In this document: positions 1 to 11,172 of the stretch, one piece after another | How the letters are laid out: every line of letters begins with the position of its first letter | Numbering within the stretch: the first letter of the stretch is position 1 | Assembly (NCBI GenBank): GCA_905221605.1 | Contig: CAJNDS010002082.1 | Coordinates: 389,501-453,500 of the forward strand | From: Symbiodinium natans | Taxonomy: Eukaryota; Sar; Dinophyceae; Suessiales; Symbiodiniaceae | DNA length: 64,000 nucleotides | Direction of reading: 5' to 3' | Notes under the pieces: generated by a model | Seen by the model: only the letters and a program-made list of their open reading frames with translations | Databases searched by the model: none | Told to the model about the DNA's origin: nothing | Made by a program: the position numbers and the translations under genes

Positions 1-3000
1 CCAGCCCAGAGTTCCTCCCAAAAGCGCTGAGGGAAGTGTGGCGAATTTCGAAACTCCCGACGATTTCAAAGACAAGAGTCTCAGTTCAAGGAGGAAAGGA
101 TGCTCAAAGAGTCTCTTGCCTCCGGCAAGTTGAAGAAGCCCTGAAACCATCCGCGGAGGCCAGCCACGTCGAGCTCCATCAGGAACCTGAATGCCAAAGC
201 CCTGTTTGTAGGAGCCCTGTCGGAGCAATCTCTACGACTCTATACGAGTACATCATGCCAGCTGAGATGCAGCACACGGGCACTAGACAAATTCAAATTC
301 TTTCACTTCAGCCCAGCTGCTCGCCGCCGAAGACCGCAAACTCTCTTTGAGCCTGGTTCTGCTGGCCTCAGCGGCATGGAAAGGAGCCTCATTGAGATTC
401 TTTGAGCATCTATTTGAGTCCTTGAGGCTCGGGCTCCAAATGGCCTCATAGGCCGCGGCAGCCACAGCATCCGGCCTCTGCGTCACTTAGGCCACGCGTA
501 CGTAAACATACGGCTCGACACACCACGGCCCTGGAACTGAATCGTCTCTGGGTGCCCGTCTGGGAGCCTTTGTCGAGCTCTCCCGCAATTGCAGCTGCCA
601 CATCCTAGGAATATGCACAGCCAGGCCTGAAGAAAAGAGTCTCCTTGTCAATACACCGAATATTAAGCTCAGCTCCTTTGATGCAGACATCATCCGGCAG
701 AGCTGGTAGCCTCCAGGCTGCACGCATTAGAGGATTTGCTCACGGCAGTTTCTTGAGCAAAATGCTGACATCCTCTGTGGGGGGGGGGGGGGGGGGGGCG
801 CCTCTTTTTGCTTGCGCGATGCAGTCAACTCACAGTCCAAAAGCTTTAAAAGAAAGTCAGTTTGCCCCCAACAGCCTTCCCACACTCTCAAAGAGGGTCC
901 TTTTCCCAAGGGGCGGAGAGCCGGCGGAGAGGCGGAGTTGTGCGGTGCGACCGTAGGGCCGAAGGGAGTTGTGAACTCAAATTGAGCCAGATTTGGGCTC
1001 CTTATGGGACAAAGGGAATCGTGTGCAGCCTCTGCTGCCCAAGGGTGTCGTCTCCTAGGTGTAGATGTGCCAGCGGATGATCCACTCCACCATGGTGCAG
1101 GGGAACATGATGATGCTGTAGGGGAAGTCTAAGGCAAATCCGTTGGTGATCTGGTAGTAGAAGCCAGCCTTTTCTGGACCAACACGCATCCCAAAAACAC
1201 AAAACACCAAGGCCTCCGTAGCATGAAAAAATGCAGTACCGACAGCGACATTGATTATTACAAGAGGCAGCAATCATGATCACATGTGCATGGATATGCG
1301 CAGCTTGGCTGCTGCGGCAAGGGGGAAGCCGACGATCTCGTCAATGTAGGACCTCCAAGGATCTGTGCGAATCCCCTTGCGCCTCCTTCCAAGAATCCTT
1401 GGGAATCCTTGGGGCGCCGACTCCTCAGGGTTGAAATCCTTCGGAATGTTCATGCACTCGGGGAGGTAGGGACCTTTGGGACTCATCAGAGAAAATTCAG
1501 AGAACCTCCCCCACTCCCTGCGAGTCAACTGCAACTGAGCCGGCAGCTCACGTACGGCATCACTCCATACATGAACCTGCAGTTCCAACAGCCAAAGGTC
1601 AGCTTAACCATATACTCGGCATGGCAAGGCTGCCTTGCGAAAAGAAAGAGATTCTTGCGTAGGCTTAAGTGAGAAGCTTCCACATCGTCTTCTTCAACCC
1701 AGCGGCGCTTCTCCGAACAACCGGCCGCCGCGCAAGCCGGAGTAGAATGCGCTGATGACGGCCTTCCAGCTGTTCTCACCAAGTTTGGCTCACTGACTGC
1801 CAACAGAAGACTGCTAATTAGCCAAGATCTGGCTTACTGGTGCGTCCGTATACGTCATGAATCGACTGCACATGCCAGAGCGCGCAATTCAATGGGGGGG
1901 GGGGGGGGGGGGCTGCAGCGACGTTGGATTCGCAGGCGCCTGGATGTAGGAGGCAATGACCACAGCTATGACTTTGATGGTGGTTCCAATGATAGGGGCC
2001 ACCCAGTGTGTCAAGTCCTGCTAAGGCACATGATGCTTCCAAAAGTGCCATGAAGTTGCCTTACATAGCTGCCGCTTTAACTTTGAAGCTGCTTTGAGCA
2101 CGTTCAAAAACGAACTTGATGCGCGAGTCCTTGCCCAACAACATGGCGAGCATGGGGCCGAAGATCTGCACCATTGGCAGCTCCAGCTGATCTGCGATGC
2201 CCAGCGCAATGGCCACCGTCTTGGCGAACCTGCCCCACCCCCGCAACCCCCCACCCCTCAAGGCCAAGAGGGCTGGCATCCCCAAACCCCGACAACTGCG
2301 CACCCTGCTTCGGAGCAAAAGCACAGAATAATTATTCTTATAAGCTCCCAGTTCAGAGTATAGGGTAGTATAGGGGAATAGCAAACAGCAACTCTCAATG
2401 CGACGCTCTTGGGGGCCGACTGCGACTTCAAGGTTGCGATGACCTGCTTCCAGAGAATTGGTCCAAGAGGAGGGTTTGGAGAATCCCCCCGCCCCGGCCC
2501 CATATACCCCCCAACTTATTCCCCCCCCACTTTCTATACAGAGTTCTAGAGATGCTTGTTCCTAGTACCGAGGACCGAGGATCAGGCAGACACCCAGGCC
2601 GTAAAGAGGTACTGAGTGGCCTGGCTCATGTCGTGAAAGGGCTTCGGGGGTTTTCTGGCATGATTCAACGAGGGAGTGTTGGGGTGCTGGTGCAAGCTTC
2701 AGACAGTTGCCTTCATCAAGCGGTCGGGCTTCTCGACAGCCATCATGGCCATTTTAGCCTAGTGGTGGGGCACGGTCTGGGGCAGAGTCTGTGCATCGTA
2801 CACAGGCCACAGGCCTTGTGGTTGATCAACTCATTGTAGCTCATCTGCTTGACGTCCTCAATGCCATCCTTCAGTGGCCGGATGTGGGCTTAGCTGCTTA
2901 GCTTACCATCCCGGGAGTGGCCGTGCCGGCCGTGCCTTGTTCTCGTCCTTTTTGTCGTCGATCTCATTTGCCTTGGCCAGAAAGCGGTGAGGCCAGAGCC

Positions 3001-6000
3001 CAGCGAACCTAAAAGGTACTTTTGCTTTTTGAAAAATGTTGAACCTGTAAGTTGAACTTTCTGGGGACCCGACCGCCTTGACCAGGAGAGCCTCGAAAAC
3101 GAAGCGATGCGAAGCGATAGTTCTGACTTCGACTCTTTCCCCGTCAACATTGCTAGCAGCTGTCAAGGCAGATTCGCTTGCTCTTCCCGAGAGATCCCTC
3201 TGGCCTGTTCCCAGCACAGCGCAAGCTCCTGGCTTCTGAACCCTTCTCCGCCATATGAGCATGAGCTATTCATGAGCTATTCATGAGCTATGCATTGGGG
3301 CCCCAGAGACCCCAGAGGCCCTGCTCAGACTCCAAGGCAAACAGTCAGCATAGCATGGCAGCGGATGTAAATGAGGCGGGAGGACATCGATCAGCAGTTG
3401 GCCGCCAAAGTTGCGGAAAGCTTCGTAGGCTGCAATCGAGGCAAAATACACACCTGGGCGAAACTGTCAATAGCTGTCATGTCTATCTGCTACGATGCGC
3501 CGTCTACTTAAACCTGTTCCTCGGTCTGCCCGCTTGCGGCCGACTCGCCTCCGAAAAAGCAAAGCCCCACTGCGAAGATCATCTCAATCAAGTGAATCGG
3601 CAGAATCTTGTAGACCTGCCCCAAAGAAGAACAAGAGAAGCGCCTGCGGACACTCGAGGTTGCTCCACTTATAAGCCCAGCTTCCAACAAAAGAACCGGG
3701 CACATTGTCGGGAGCAACCTCGGGACATGTCGTTGGCCTTGTACAACTGCTGCGCGATGAAGACATAAATCATGATGATGATGATCAGCGGCTTCATCAA
3801 ATAGGTCCTTCAAACTATGCAGCAAGACACCTGCTCACGCAATCATCTCAGCTGCTCAAGCTGCACGTTGGTGTGCACACACACAGAGGGTAGAGCGCAC
3901 ACTGCCGCTGCAGCCAGGGCGCATGAAGCACTTGATTGCCCTGATGGTCAGGGGGAACAGCGCAAGACATAGCAGAAATCTCAACGACTCTTTCCCAACA
4001 CCCAGAGCACATCACGAAAGGCATCCCTTGTTGGCCGGGATGCTTCTTCCACCAGGTATCATCTTCAGCATCCAAGGCCATCGTGAACTTGGCCGATCGC
4101 ATCCTCGCAGAGCACAGTCAGCACAGTTCTTCTCTTGGATGCACCACGCTAAGCCCCCCCCCCCCCCCTGCTTTCTTGAAAGCTAAAGCCGAGTGGCTCT
4201 TCCCAAGTTGTGCCGATGTCGTTTCCAAGCTGCTTGGCAAACTTGGCCGTGTCATCCTTGATGCTGCTGGCAGTTTCTTTGGCCTTGTCAACATCCATCT
4301 TCATGCCTCAGCACATGCTGAGGGATCAGCAGGGTTTTGCTCTCGAATAGTCTAAGAGCCTAAGAGCACTGCCCAACTCTGCATCCTCCTTCAGAAGCCC
4401 TTCTTTTGCCTCTGCCTGCAAGGACAGAGCGAACAGCCACACATCGTTGCCCTCAGCACATCGTTTCTTGTGTCAGAAGCTGAGGAGAGGACGGTGGTTG
4501 TCATCAGGCCGCGTGCAGCACCGGCTGTCTGCGTCTACGTCTACACTACTCACTGCTCGCTCTGAGTGGCCCGCGGCTGCATCTCGCGAGAACATGGTCC
4601 ATGTGACCGCATGGATTAGGCGCACATCACCGACACCAAACGCTGCAAAGGTGACTAGAGATCTGCTCAAATGTTGTATCGATAGGCTGATGGGCTCGCC
4701 AACGCCTGTGGAGGGATGGACCATGGCTGCGGCTGCTCCAAATGCGACAATGCGCTGCCCAGGCCTTGGCATCTTAGCAGATTAGGGCGTATGGTTTCTG
4801 CTTTCAAGACAAGTGTCTTTCCTCCCTTTCATGCAGAGTCAAGTCGCTCGGGCAACGGACCACCCATGGGTATGTAGCAGAATTCCTGCTGCATGCAAAG
4901 CAGCGCCCGACGGCAGGTGAGACTGTGGGCGGGGCCTCGTCTGCAATGGTCTCTTCCCTGTAGGAGATGCCTGCAACCGTCATTTTCTGCCTCTCACAAA
5001 CTATTACAGACCTTGAGTTCACAAGGGAATTTTGCATGGCTCCCACCTAGATACTTGAGTCTCTGGAAGCACCGCCGTTTGCACTCCTCGAAACTCACTG
5101 CAGGGCGGGCAACCTGCGAACAGCAGCAAGGCGTTCCAAGACAGGAGTCACAGGAGTGGACAGAGAGAACATGAGAGAACCAAAGGCCCTCTGACTTGGA
5201 CACAAACAGACCACATTTGCGCACCCATGGTGGCGGAAGCTGGGGAACCAACGAGGGAGGTTTCTTCAAAGAACACCTTGGTTCGACAGAAGCTGCCCCT
5301 TGGAACAGGGGCCTGGGGTCAACATGCATCATCTGAGCACATGGCCCTTTGGGCGTCCGGCTCGCCCTCCACCTGGGCCAGCAGTGCACTGGCGCCGAAC
5401 CAGATCGAAAAACGCTGCGGGAATATCGAAAGAAACAAAGAATGTTGAATAGGGGACACTGAGATCCCTACCCTGCCCCACCCCCCTGCTATATTTGTTT
5501 TGCTGGGGATTAGTTGGGGAAACGAATGTATGCTTTTGTTTGCCACTTCCCCCCTGAGCGTTTCGGTGAGAGCAGATGAGAGCCACCGTAAGAAGGGGAG
5601 TCCACATCACGGCAACCTGGGTCGAGACCTTTATGCTGATGTGGGAAGATAGCTATAGGGAAAGGGTTCAAGTCGGCCCTGAATTCAGGCGCCCACTGAG
5701 GACCTCGCAGGGCCAAGGGGCATAACGTACATGAAGGTTGGCTCCTTCTCTGCCCTTTTTTCCCACTCCTGCGATCGGAGACAACCAGAGAATCCAAAGC
5801 AAAAGGCTCGTTTGGGCTCATGGCCGGCTCAAAGCTAAGGTGGTCCGTTCCTGGAAAGCTGGGACAAGACTGGCACGGCTCTGCCGACGGTGACATCATG
5901 GTGACTAAGTCCGCCGCGGTAGTCGAACAGCGTCATCGCCTCTGGCGCGTAGTGGAAAGACCCGTCCACCACCTGGATTTCCAAGTGACAAGTGCCGGGT

Positions 6001-8223
6001 TGGTTGGATCTGATATGAACGTTCTTAGCTCGATGACCCCAGTAGATGCTGTCAGGATATCTCCAGAATTGCCACCCCCACTTTTCTGTGCATTCATCAA
6101 GCTTGCACACAACTTTCATTAAAGGAACGTGGGAGTGGGCACCTAGAAGTCCGATCTTGGACACTCTAAGCCTAGCGCCACGCCTGATCACGCGTCGAGG
6201 TAAATTGCGTTCCCTCTTACAGGCAAGTCAACCCCCCGCCCCCCTTGATTCTCTGGGCCCGGGGCAACCTCGCAGCCATAGGCAATCTGGTAGCCCGGCG
6301 CAGGAGATGGCGGCTGGCCCTCGTGAAATTTACTGATCTTTGAACCCCAACTCTGAGCTTGTCTCGGCATCCAAACGAGCGCCCCACCGGTGCTGAGAGG
6401 CGACGTGTCAGGCGGGACTCGAAACCGGTCGTGTCGACGACCAGCCTCTCTGCCAGCGGTAAGTTCGTGCTTTGGTGTTCTGGTGTTTGGGGGGCAGTAA
6501 AACGTTGCCAGTACAATAAGCGGTACATTATTGTAAGCGTTTAGTTGTACCATGTATGCGTATGTAGTATAGGTATAAGCAATACTAGACACTTGCGTTA
6601 TCCGCTCTGTTTGCAGGAGCTATCACCTGCTCATTGTCTTTCAAAGCCGAGGAGCCTTGACCGCACTGCCGAGCCATCTGACAGGAGAAGGACGGAGCCT
6701 TCAGCTCTACGAATAGGGCACATTTATGAATTATGAATAATGAGGCGTATTATAGGGCTTGTAACAATCCGCTAAGGCCCGGGCACAACCCTCGACATGC
6801 TCTTTTGGGGTAATACCCTGGTTAGTTGTATGCATTTGTGTTAGTATTTCTATCTGGAACCTCTATGGACCCTGTATGGTGGACAATCTGACCCTGTGAC
6901 CCCCCCCACCATATTATGAGCTTTGGATGTGTTGGCCCTGTGTTCGGGGTCCAGGGCCTATAGGTCTGAGAGCTTCGGAAACCTGATGAAAATGTGGGTT
7001 CTCAGGTCTAGAGGTTTGGATTTTTGCATGCTTGGCTAGAGGGTTCGGGCCTCTATGCGCAGTCGGCATCCGAATGTCTCAAGTTGAGGTGGGTTGAATG
7101 TTGTATAAGGTTTTCCCATGGTCTCAGAGAGCTCTTGGCTTCGAGCTTCAGAAGGCTGAGCATGGTGCCGTCTGCAGTGTGTCGTATGGCAGGGCTGTCG
7201 AAGATGTTGTTAGCCACAGCCTTTTGTAGTCGGATGCGGTCGTTTCCAGAGAAGCCCACGACCTATAGAAAGGCCTGGCACTCCACCTCCGCTTCCAGCA
7301 CCTGGAGCTTCGAACCTCATTCGGGGAATCTGGCTTTGTGGTCTCAGGTGGCAGAAACTTTGGGGGTGCAGCTTAGGCCTTAACGGCCTTAACGCTTAAG
7401 GCCCCAGCTGCTTCTCAGGAGTGCCTTCAGCTTGTCCCTGTCGACCCGGGCCTTCGACCCCACACAGGGAAGTTCTCACGAACAATCAGGGGCCACAGTG
7501 ACAATAACAATACAAGCACAAAGTCTCAAAACCTCAGCTCAGCCATCTTAGGCTGGGACATAGGGGCGGTCCAACCGAAGCCGGTTCTCATCCGGCAACT
7601 GGGCAGGGCTGGACACCAGCATTTGGGAGATCCGATTCTCTGGCTACATATTCTTTCCATGTGGGTATTCTTCTTGTGCAGTGCTGCAAGAACTCCCCCA
7701 TCGCCTCCCAGCTGCCTCCGAAGAAGCAGTCCGTCACTGCCCACTTGCTTCCCAAACCTCTGTGCTTGTGTTTTGCTCTTCTCAAAACGATAGCGGGTGC
7801 CAAGGTATATAAGTGGGGGGCGCGAGCCTGCCTGGGGCCTCGGCAGGCCTCGAGCTCCAGCCCTAACTTCTTGGCCAGGGCATCCCATTCGGCCTGCAAC
7901 TCGACGATAGAAATCAAGTGAGCTTAGTGAGAGCTTAGCGAAAGCTTGGCGAGGGCTTTGGCTAGGTGCTTCACGCTCCAACACAGGCAAGTGCTCCCAG
8001 TCCCAGCCTGCCACACACCATAGTTGTTCGGCCATTTCTTGTCGGCCATCGGGTCGATGAGAGTGACCTTCCTGGGGTCAGTGGCAATCTAAGCCTGTGA
8101 CGAAACAGGAGGGTCGAGCAGGGCCGCCCACTTATCGTACTGCTCCGCCAGCAAGTAGCCCAGCAACGTTCCTGCTGGGCCTGCGCCAATGATGGCGACA
8201 TCCACCTGCGCCAGAGCCATCAT
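1..8223 (-). CDS. LCYB: Lycopene beta-cyclase-like gene, many micro-exons, left end cut by window
   Basis: FAD/NAD-binding carotenoid cyclase that would close the ends of lycopene in the plastid. The family signature can be followed in order on the minus strand: VDVAIIGAGPAGTLLGYLL (8223-8137, Rossmann start), RKVTLIDP and KKWPNNYGVWQ (8073-8008), AEWDALAKKLGLELEA (~7893-7845), VTDCFFGGSW (7743-7708), LPDENRLRLDRPYV (7598-7556), VDRDKLKALL (~7447), LQVLEAEVECQAF (~7304), AIRHTADGTMLS (~7190), GSVLLSDGSAVRSRLL (~6705), ERLVVDTTGFESRL (~6460), PGYQIAYGCEV (6301-6266), DGSFHYAPEAMTLFDYR (~5972-5915), EPTFMYVMPLGP (~5744), KVFFEETSLV (~5287), ARPAVSFEECKRR (~5112), EFCYIPMGGPLPE (~4889), QRIVAFGAAAAMVHPSTG (4757-4707), YQLCRMMSASKEL (710-664), RPDAVAAAAYEAIWSP (~479), FLMELDVAGLRGWF (~200) and RFWEELWAG (~27-1). 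ETSLVARP and IPMGGPLP favour beta over epsilon type. N-terminal transit exons were not resolved; an open stretch at 8421-8227 may hold one. Exon 18 to 19 spans a ~4 kb intron that contains another gene. No disabling change is evident, so it may be intact. Confidence 0.85.
780..799. repeat. Poly-G run
   Basis: About 19 consecutive G on the plus strand. It lies between the nested gene stop and the next cyclase exon. Similar runs occur at 1894-1912 (G), 4156-4169 (C) and 41178-41194 (G), so long homopolymer G/C tracts in introns are a general trait of this DNA. Confidence 0.9.
1055..4440 (-). CDS. Multi-pass membrane protein, nested inside the cyclase gene
   Basis: Unrecognised membrane protein in about 16 small exons. 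In order: AEAKEGLLKEDAELGSAL (~4420-4365), MDVDKAKETASSIKDDTAKF (~4297), KFTMALDAEDDTWWKKHP and FLLCLALFPLTIRAI (~4090-3920), MKPLIIIIMIYVFIAQQLY (~3800-3740), YKILPIHLIEMIFAVGLCFF (~3625-3560), FASIAAYEAFRNFGGQLL (~3450), ANEIDDKKDENK (~2980), IEDVKQMSYNELINHKA (~2865), AMMAVEKPDRLMKATV (~2750), HDMSQATQYLFTAW (~2635), TVAIALGIADQLELPMVQIF (~2220), VAPIIGTTIKVIAVVIASYI (~2000), ISAFYSGLRGGRLFGEAL (~1780), YIDEIVGFPLAA (~1345), then SIIMFPCTMVEWIIRWHIYT with a TAG stop at 1055-1057. At least six hydrophobic helices and an acidic or coiled N-terminal part are seen. The gene lies wholly between the cyclase exons ending at 4707 and starting at 710, in the same orientation. The start codon is unresolved; an ATG near 4300 is one candidate, but coding signal continues upstream to ~4440. 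No family name is claimed. Confidence 0.7.
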
Positions 8224-9003
8224 GTCCTACCTCGATGTCTCTAGGGACTCTAGGGTTTCCGGCTCAATGCTTGCAGATTGCGAATCAAGGTCCCAGGAAG
8301 CACCGGCACTCTGAAGTTTGGTGCGGCCATGTGCGGCCTCGTCCTCCTCGAAGACCTCTGCAGCCACAGAGAAGGCCGCCTCAACAGCGATTCTGTGGCA
8401 TCTACAGAGTCTACAGTGCACTGGGTGACTGGGTGAGAGCGAAAGAGAAACGCAAGGGCATGGGATGTTCTCGGCACGGCCATGACAAAAGTGACTGAAG
8501 TGGAATCAACGCCCGGTGTGACCCAAGACACTCCCTTGGTGTAACCCCCACACCCTAGCCTATGAAGCTTCATACCCGACCTTCCGCGCTCGCAGGGCGA
8601 TCTTCTTTCGATGAAGTGTGGCCCCAACAGCAGCCTGTGCAGCAGTTTCCATATCCAGAAGTTCGGGGTGATACGACCGGCTGCAGCTATACTACCTACC
8701 CTGCTTGCTTTCTTGTTTAAAGGGTCTAAAAAAACAAGTTCACCCCTTTGAATGGTCAACGGTCAAAGATCTGGGGAGGCGCTGGGTTCCACATTTTCAC
8801 TCAACTCCAAATGGAGAGTGCAGCCCCGGCAGATTCATTCTCTCAGCCGCTTTCTGCTCAAGTTGTCATATCGGCTCTGCCGACTGTCAGAACGGCGGGA
8901 GTGGAGCAACTGATGCTACTGAGACGTTATACTGAGACACCATTGAGACATGTTGAAACACACAGAGACGAACGTGAGAGGGCTTCACCCCTTTCACAGA
9001 ATT
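8224..9003. other. Region between cyclase and Sec7-PH gene
   Basis: Open minus-strand frames cover 8759-8227. The stretch 8421-8227 has acidic, protein-like composition (AEVFEEDEAAHG) and ends in a TAG just before the cyclase exon that begins at 8223. It may contain the plastid-targeting exon(s) of the cyclase plus its upstream region. No recognisable family was found, and 8760-9003 shows nothing I can support. Confidence 0.3.
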
Positions 9004-10826
9004 TCACACCCAGCTTCGGGTGTTTTCGATAGAGCCCAGCCAGGAAAGCCAGGATTGCGGATCCTCCTGCGGCGTGAGTCCAAGCTCCACTTTGAGGAAG
9101 TTGCATTCTTTCCAGCTTCCATCAGGCTTTAGCAAGGCGCCGGTCACAAAGTTGTTGGAGGGAGATGAGGATTCGCTTTTGCCGTCGATGCTCCGCCACT
9201 TCTCCAAGATGATGGAGCCACCGTCCCAGGAGGGGAAAACACCGGACAAGCTCACAAAAGCTTCTGGGGCAGCGGCTCTAGGTGACAGGGAGAAGAAGAG
9301 CAAGCCAAGGCATACGCTGGCCCAAAGACGACCTTTGACATCTGCTTCGAGGCCCGGCGTGCTGACGTTTAACCACCCTTGAAGGCTCGGAAGGCCCTGG
9401 AGCCATGGAATTTGCTCACTTTGCGCCAAGCTCTGCTCAGTTTGCTCCACGTTCTCCAGCAAAGTCTTGTCGCCCTCTTCCAAGCTCGTCCCGTCTGCCT
9501 CAGGCAGAACGATCTTCAGGCTGTGGCTACCACCGGAACTGCCAGTCAAGCCAGGCACGCTGAGTTGTGGAAGCGCCTCCTTCCGCACCACACGCCAGAT
9601 CTTGTAGAGCAGCTCGTCCGGAATCTCACCTGCGGTGCCCTGGGAGCTCTGCAGCGTCTTCCAGGCTTCGAAGTCCATGTCGTTCCGCTGTTCGTGCATG
9701 TAGTGGTGCAAGCACAGCACGGAAAGCATCATGTGCTGCAAGGCCTCTGCGCTGCCAATGTCCGTCTTTAAGTCCAAGCCCCGGATCTCATCCAACTCCA
9801 CAAGTGGAGCCTGGGGAGACTGTACTTTTCGTGCTGCGCACGTGCGTGCACCTATCTGCCTGGGCTTTTCTCGCAGCTTTTTTAGGCCGAATGTCATACA
9901 AAAAGACAAAAGATAGTCTGTGATCACTGATGCGGGACCTTCGGATCGGAGCCCAAGTATATACGAGTATCTTAAGTTTGTGACTATCTCCGCCCCCGTC
10001 CTTCCTTCAGTTTGAGGGCTGATGTCAGACATGCCCCCCTTTCCCCCATGGAGACCTGTTCCGTTCCTCCTTCTTCTTCTTCTGCTGGGCTTGAGGGTGT
10101 TCCGTTCCTCCCTCTCTCTCTGAAATTGTCCGTGGGAGGAGTGGAGGGGAGCTGAACCGCGGCCTCTGCCTCCTGCTGTAGGTTCTGGAAGTTCTGGGCC
10201 TCCTCGTGGCAGGTCCACCAGTTGATGGCGATGGCGTAGACGATGCGGCTCATCTGCTGCAACTCCTCCGGCCTGAGCAACCGAACCCCCACCAATGTCT
10301 GAATTATGAATGACGAAACCCCAAAAAGACGAAACCCCAAAATGGAGCAGCGGATGGTGCATCCCTAGCCCTATATTGAAGATGGGGTCAACTGCCAAGG
10401 ATCACATGGTGGTGAGTGGCAAGAACTGAACACTGAAAGGAGATGTGAGCCTCTAAAGGGAGCGCTGCCTACTAAACCCCGAAACGCACTTAAAACTGTA
10501 GGCGCGTACCGCGAACACCTGAAAAGAAAACGTGAAAGTGTGAGGTACTGTCTGTATATGGTGCTGTAGTGTGGTCTGAGGCCGTTGCCAATCGAATCCA
10601 CGTCGGGCTTCCACCAGGGCAGAGACGACCCCCGTGTTCCAAAACTCGCAGCGGCTGAAGAAAGCCAGGCGAAGAGTTTCACCTCGCTGGCGAACAGTTG
10701 CAAAGGAACCCCAACCTCGCGCCCACATATTGCTAAGGTTGCGAAGGCTGCTATGTAGTAAATATCATGTGTCATGAATATGTCGTACACCGTGCTCCCT
10801 TGCTTCAAGGCTTCAACAGTTGCCAC
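9004..10826 (-). CDS. Probable Sec7-PH domain Arf guanine-exchange factor, cytohesin-like
   Basis: A long terminal exon (about 9830-9004, TGA at 9004-9006) reads as two linked domains. The first has GSAEALQHMMLSVLCLHHYM, then a phenylalanine/tryptophan segment and IPDELLYKIWRVVRKEAL, which resembles the second half of Sec7 domains (helices around LSFSLIMLNTDLHN and the final ellY..I segment). The second starts LQGWLNVSTPGL, has RLWASVCLGLLFFSLSP and AFVSLSGVF, and ends with a tryptophan-rich helix (QSWLSWLGSIE), the pattern of a PH domain. An upstream exon (~10300-10150) contains LLRPEELQQMSRIVYAIAIN. A possible further exon with YDIFMTHDIYYIAAFATLAI lies at ~10790-10730. If correct, it would load GTP on Arf GTPases at membranes. 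The catalytic Glu finger of Sec7 motif 1 was not located, so activity is unproven. The assignment rests on pattern, not on a search. Confidence 0.5.
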
Positions 10827-11172
10827 TTCGGGTAAACACTTTCGAAAGGCTGTTGCTGTTGCTTGATCAGCACTGTCGAGGCAGTACGCTCAGGCACCGA
10901 CACATTGCAAAGGTCTGACCCAGGAAGTGCCCGACTGCCTCAAACCAGGGAGACAGGACGCCTCTGCTCATCGCCCGATGCTGGAAAGGTACCAACTGTT
11001 CCGAAGATGTCCCGAGGCCCCAAAAAAGCTCCCAAACATAACAACCATAACTCCCACCCAGCCTTGCGATTGATGCCGTCTTGGTAGAGGAACTTGGAGG
11101 AGCTCCTTCAGACTGGCTTGGCGAGTGCGTGAGCAGCGCAGCGCTTAAGGTTTCGCAGTTTTCCCCTTTCGA
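10827..11172. other. Spacer, no gene seen
   Basis: No convincing exon in either strand between the putative Arf-GEF 5' region and the ankyrin gene stop. Confidence 0.4.

Noticed and set aside
6385-6475. tRNA-like A and B boxes on the minus strand (tggcagagaggc, ggtttcgagtcc)
   Set aside because: Spacing is far too short for a tRNA. The sequence is explained by a cyclase exon encoding ERLVVDTTGFESRL.
9831-10398. Upstream half of the long open frame ending at 9004
   Set aside because: Composition is poor in this frame (Arg and Pro runs), while another frame at 10300-10150 reads as a good exon. It is more likely intron plus a frame-shifted exon.
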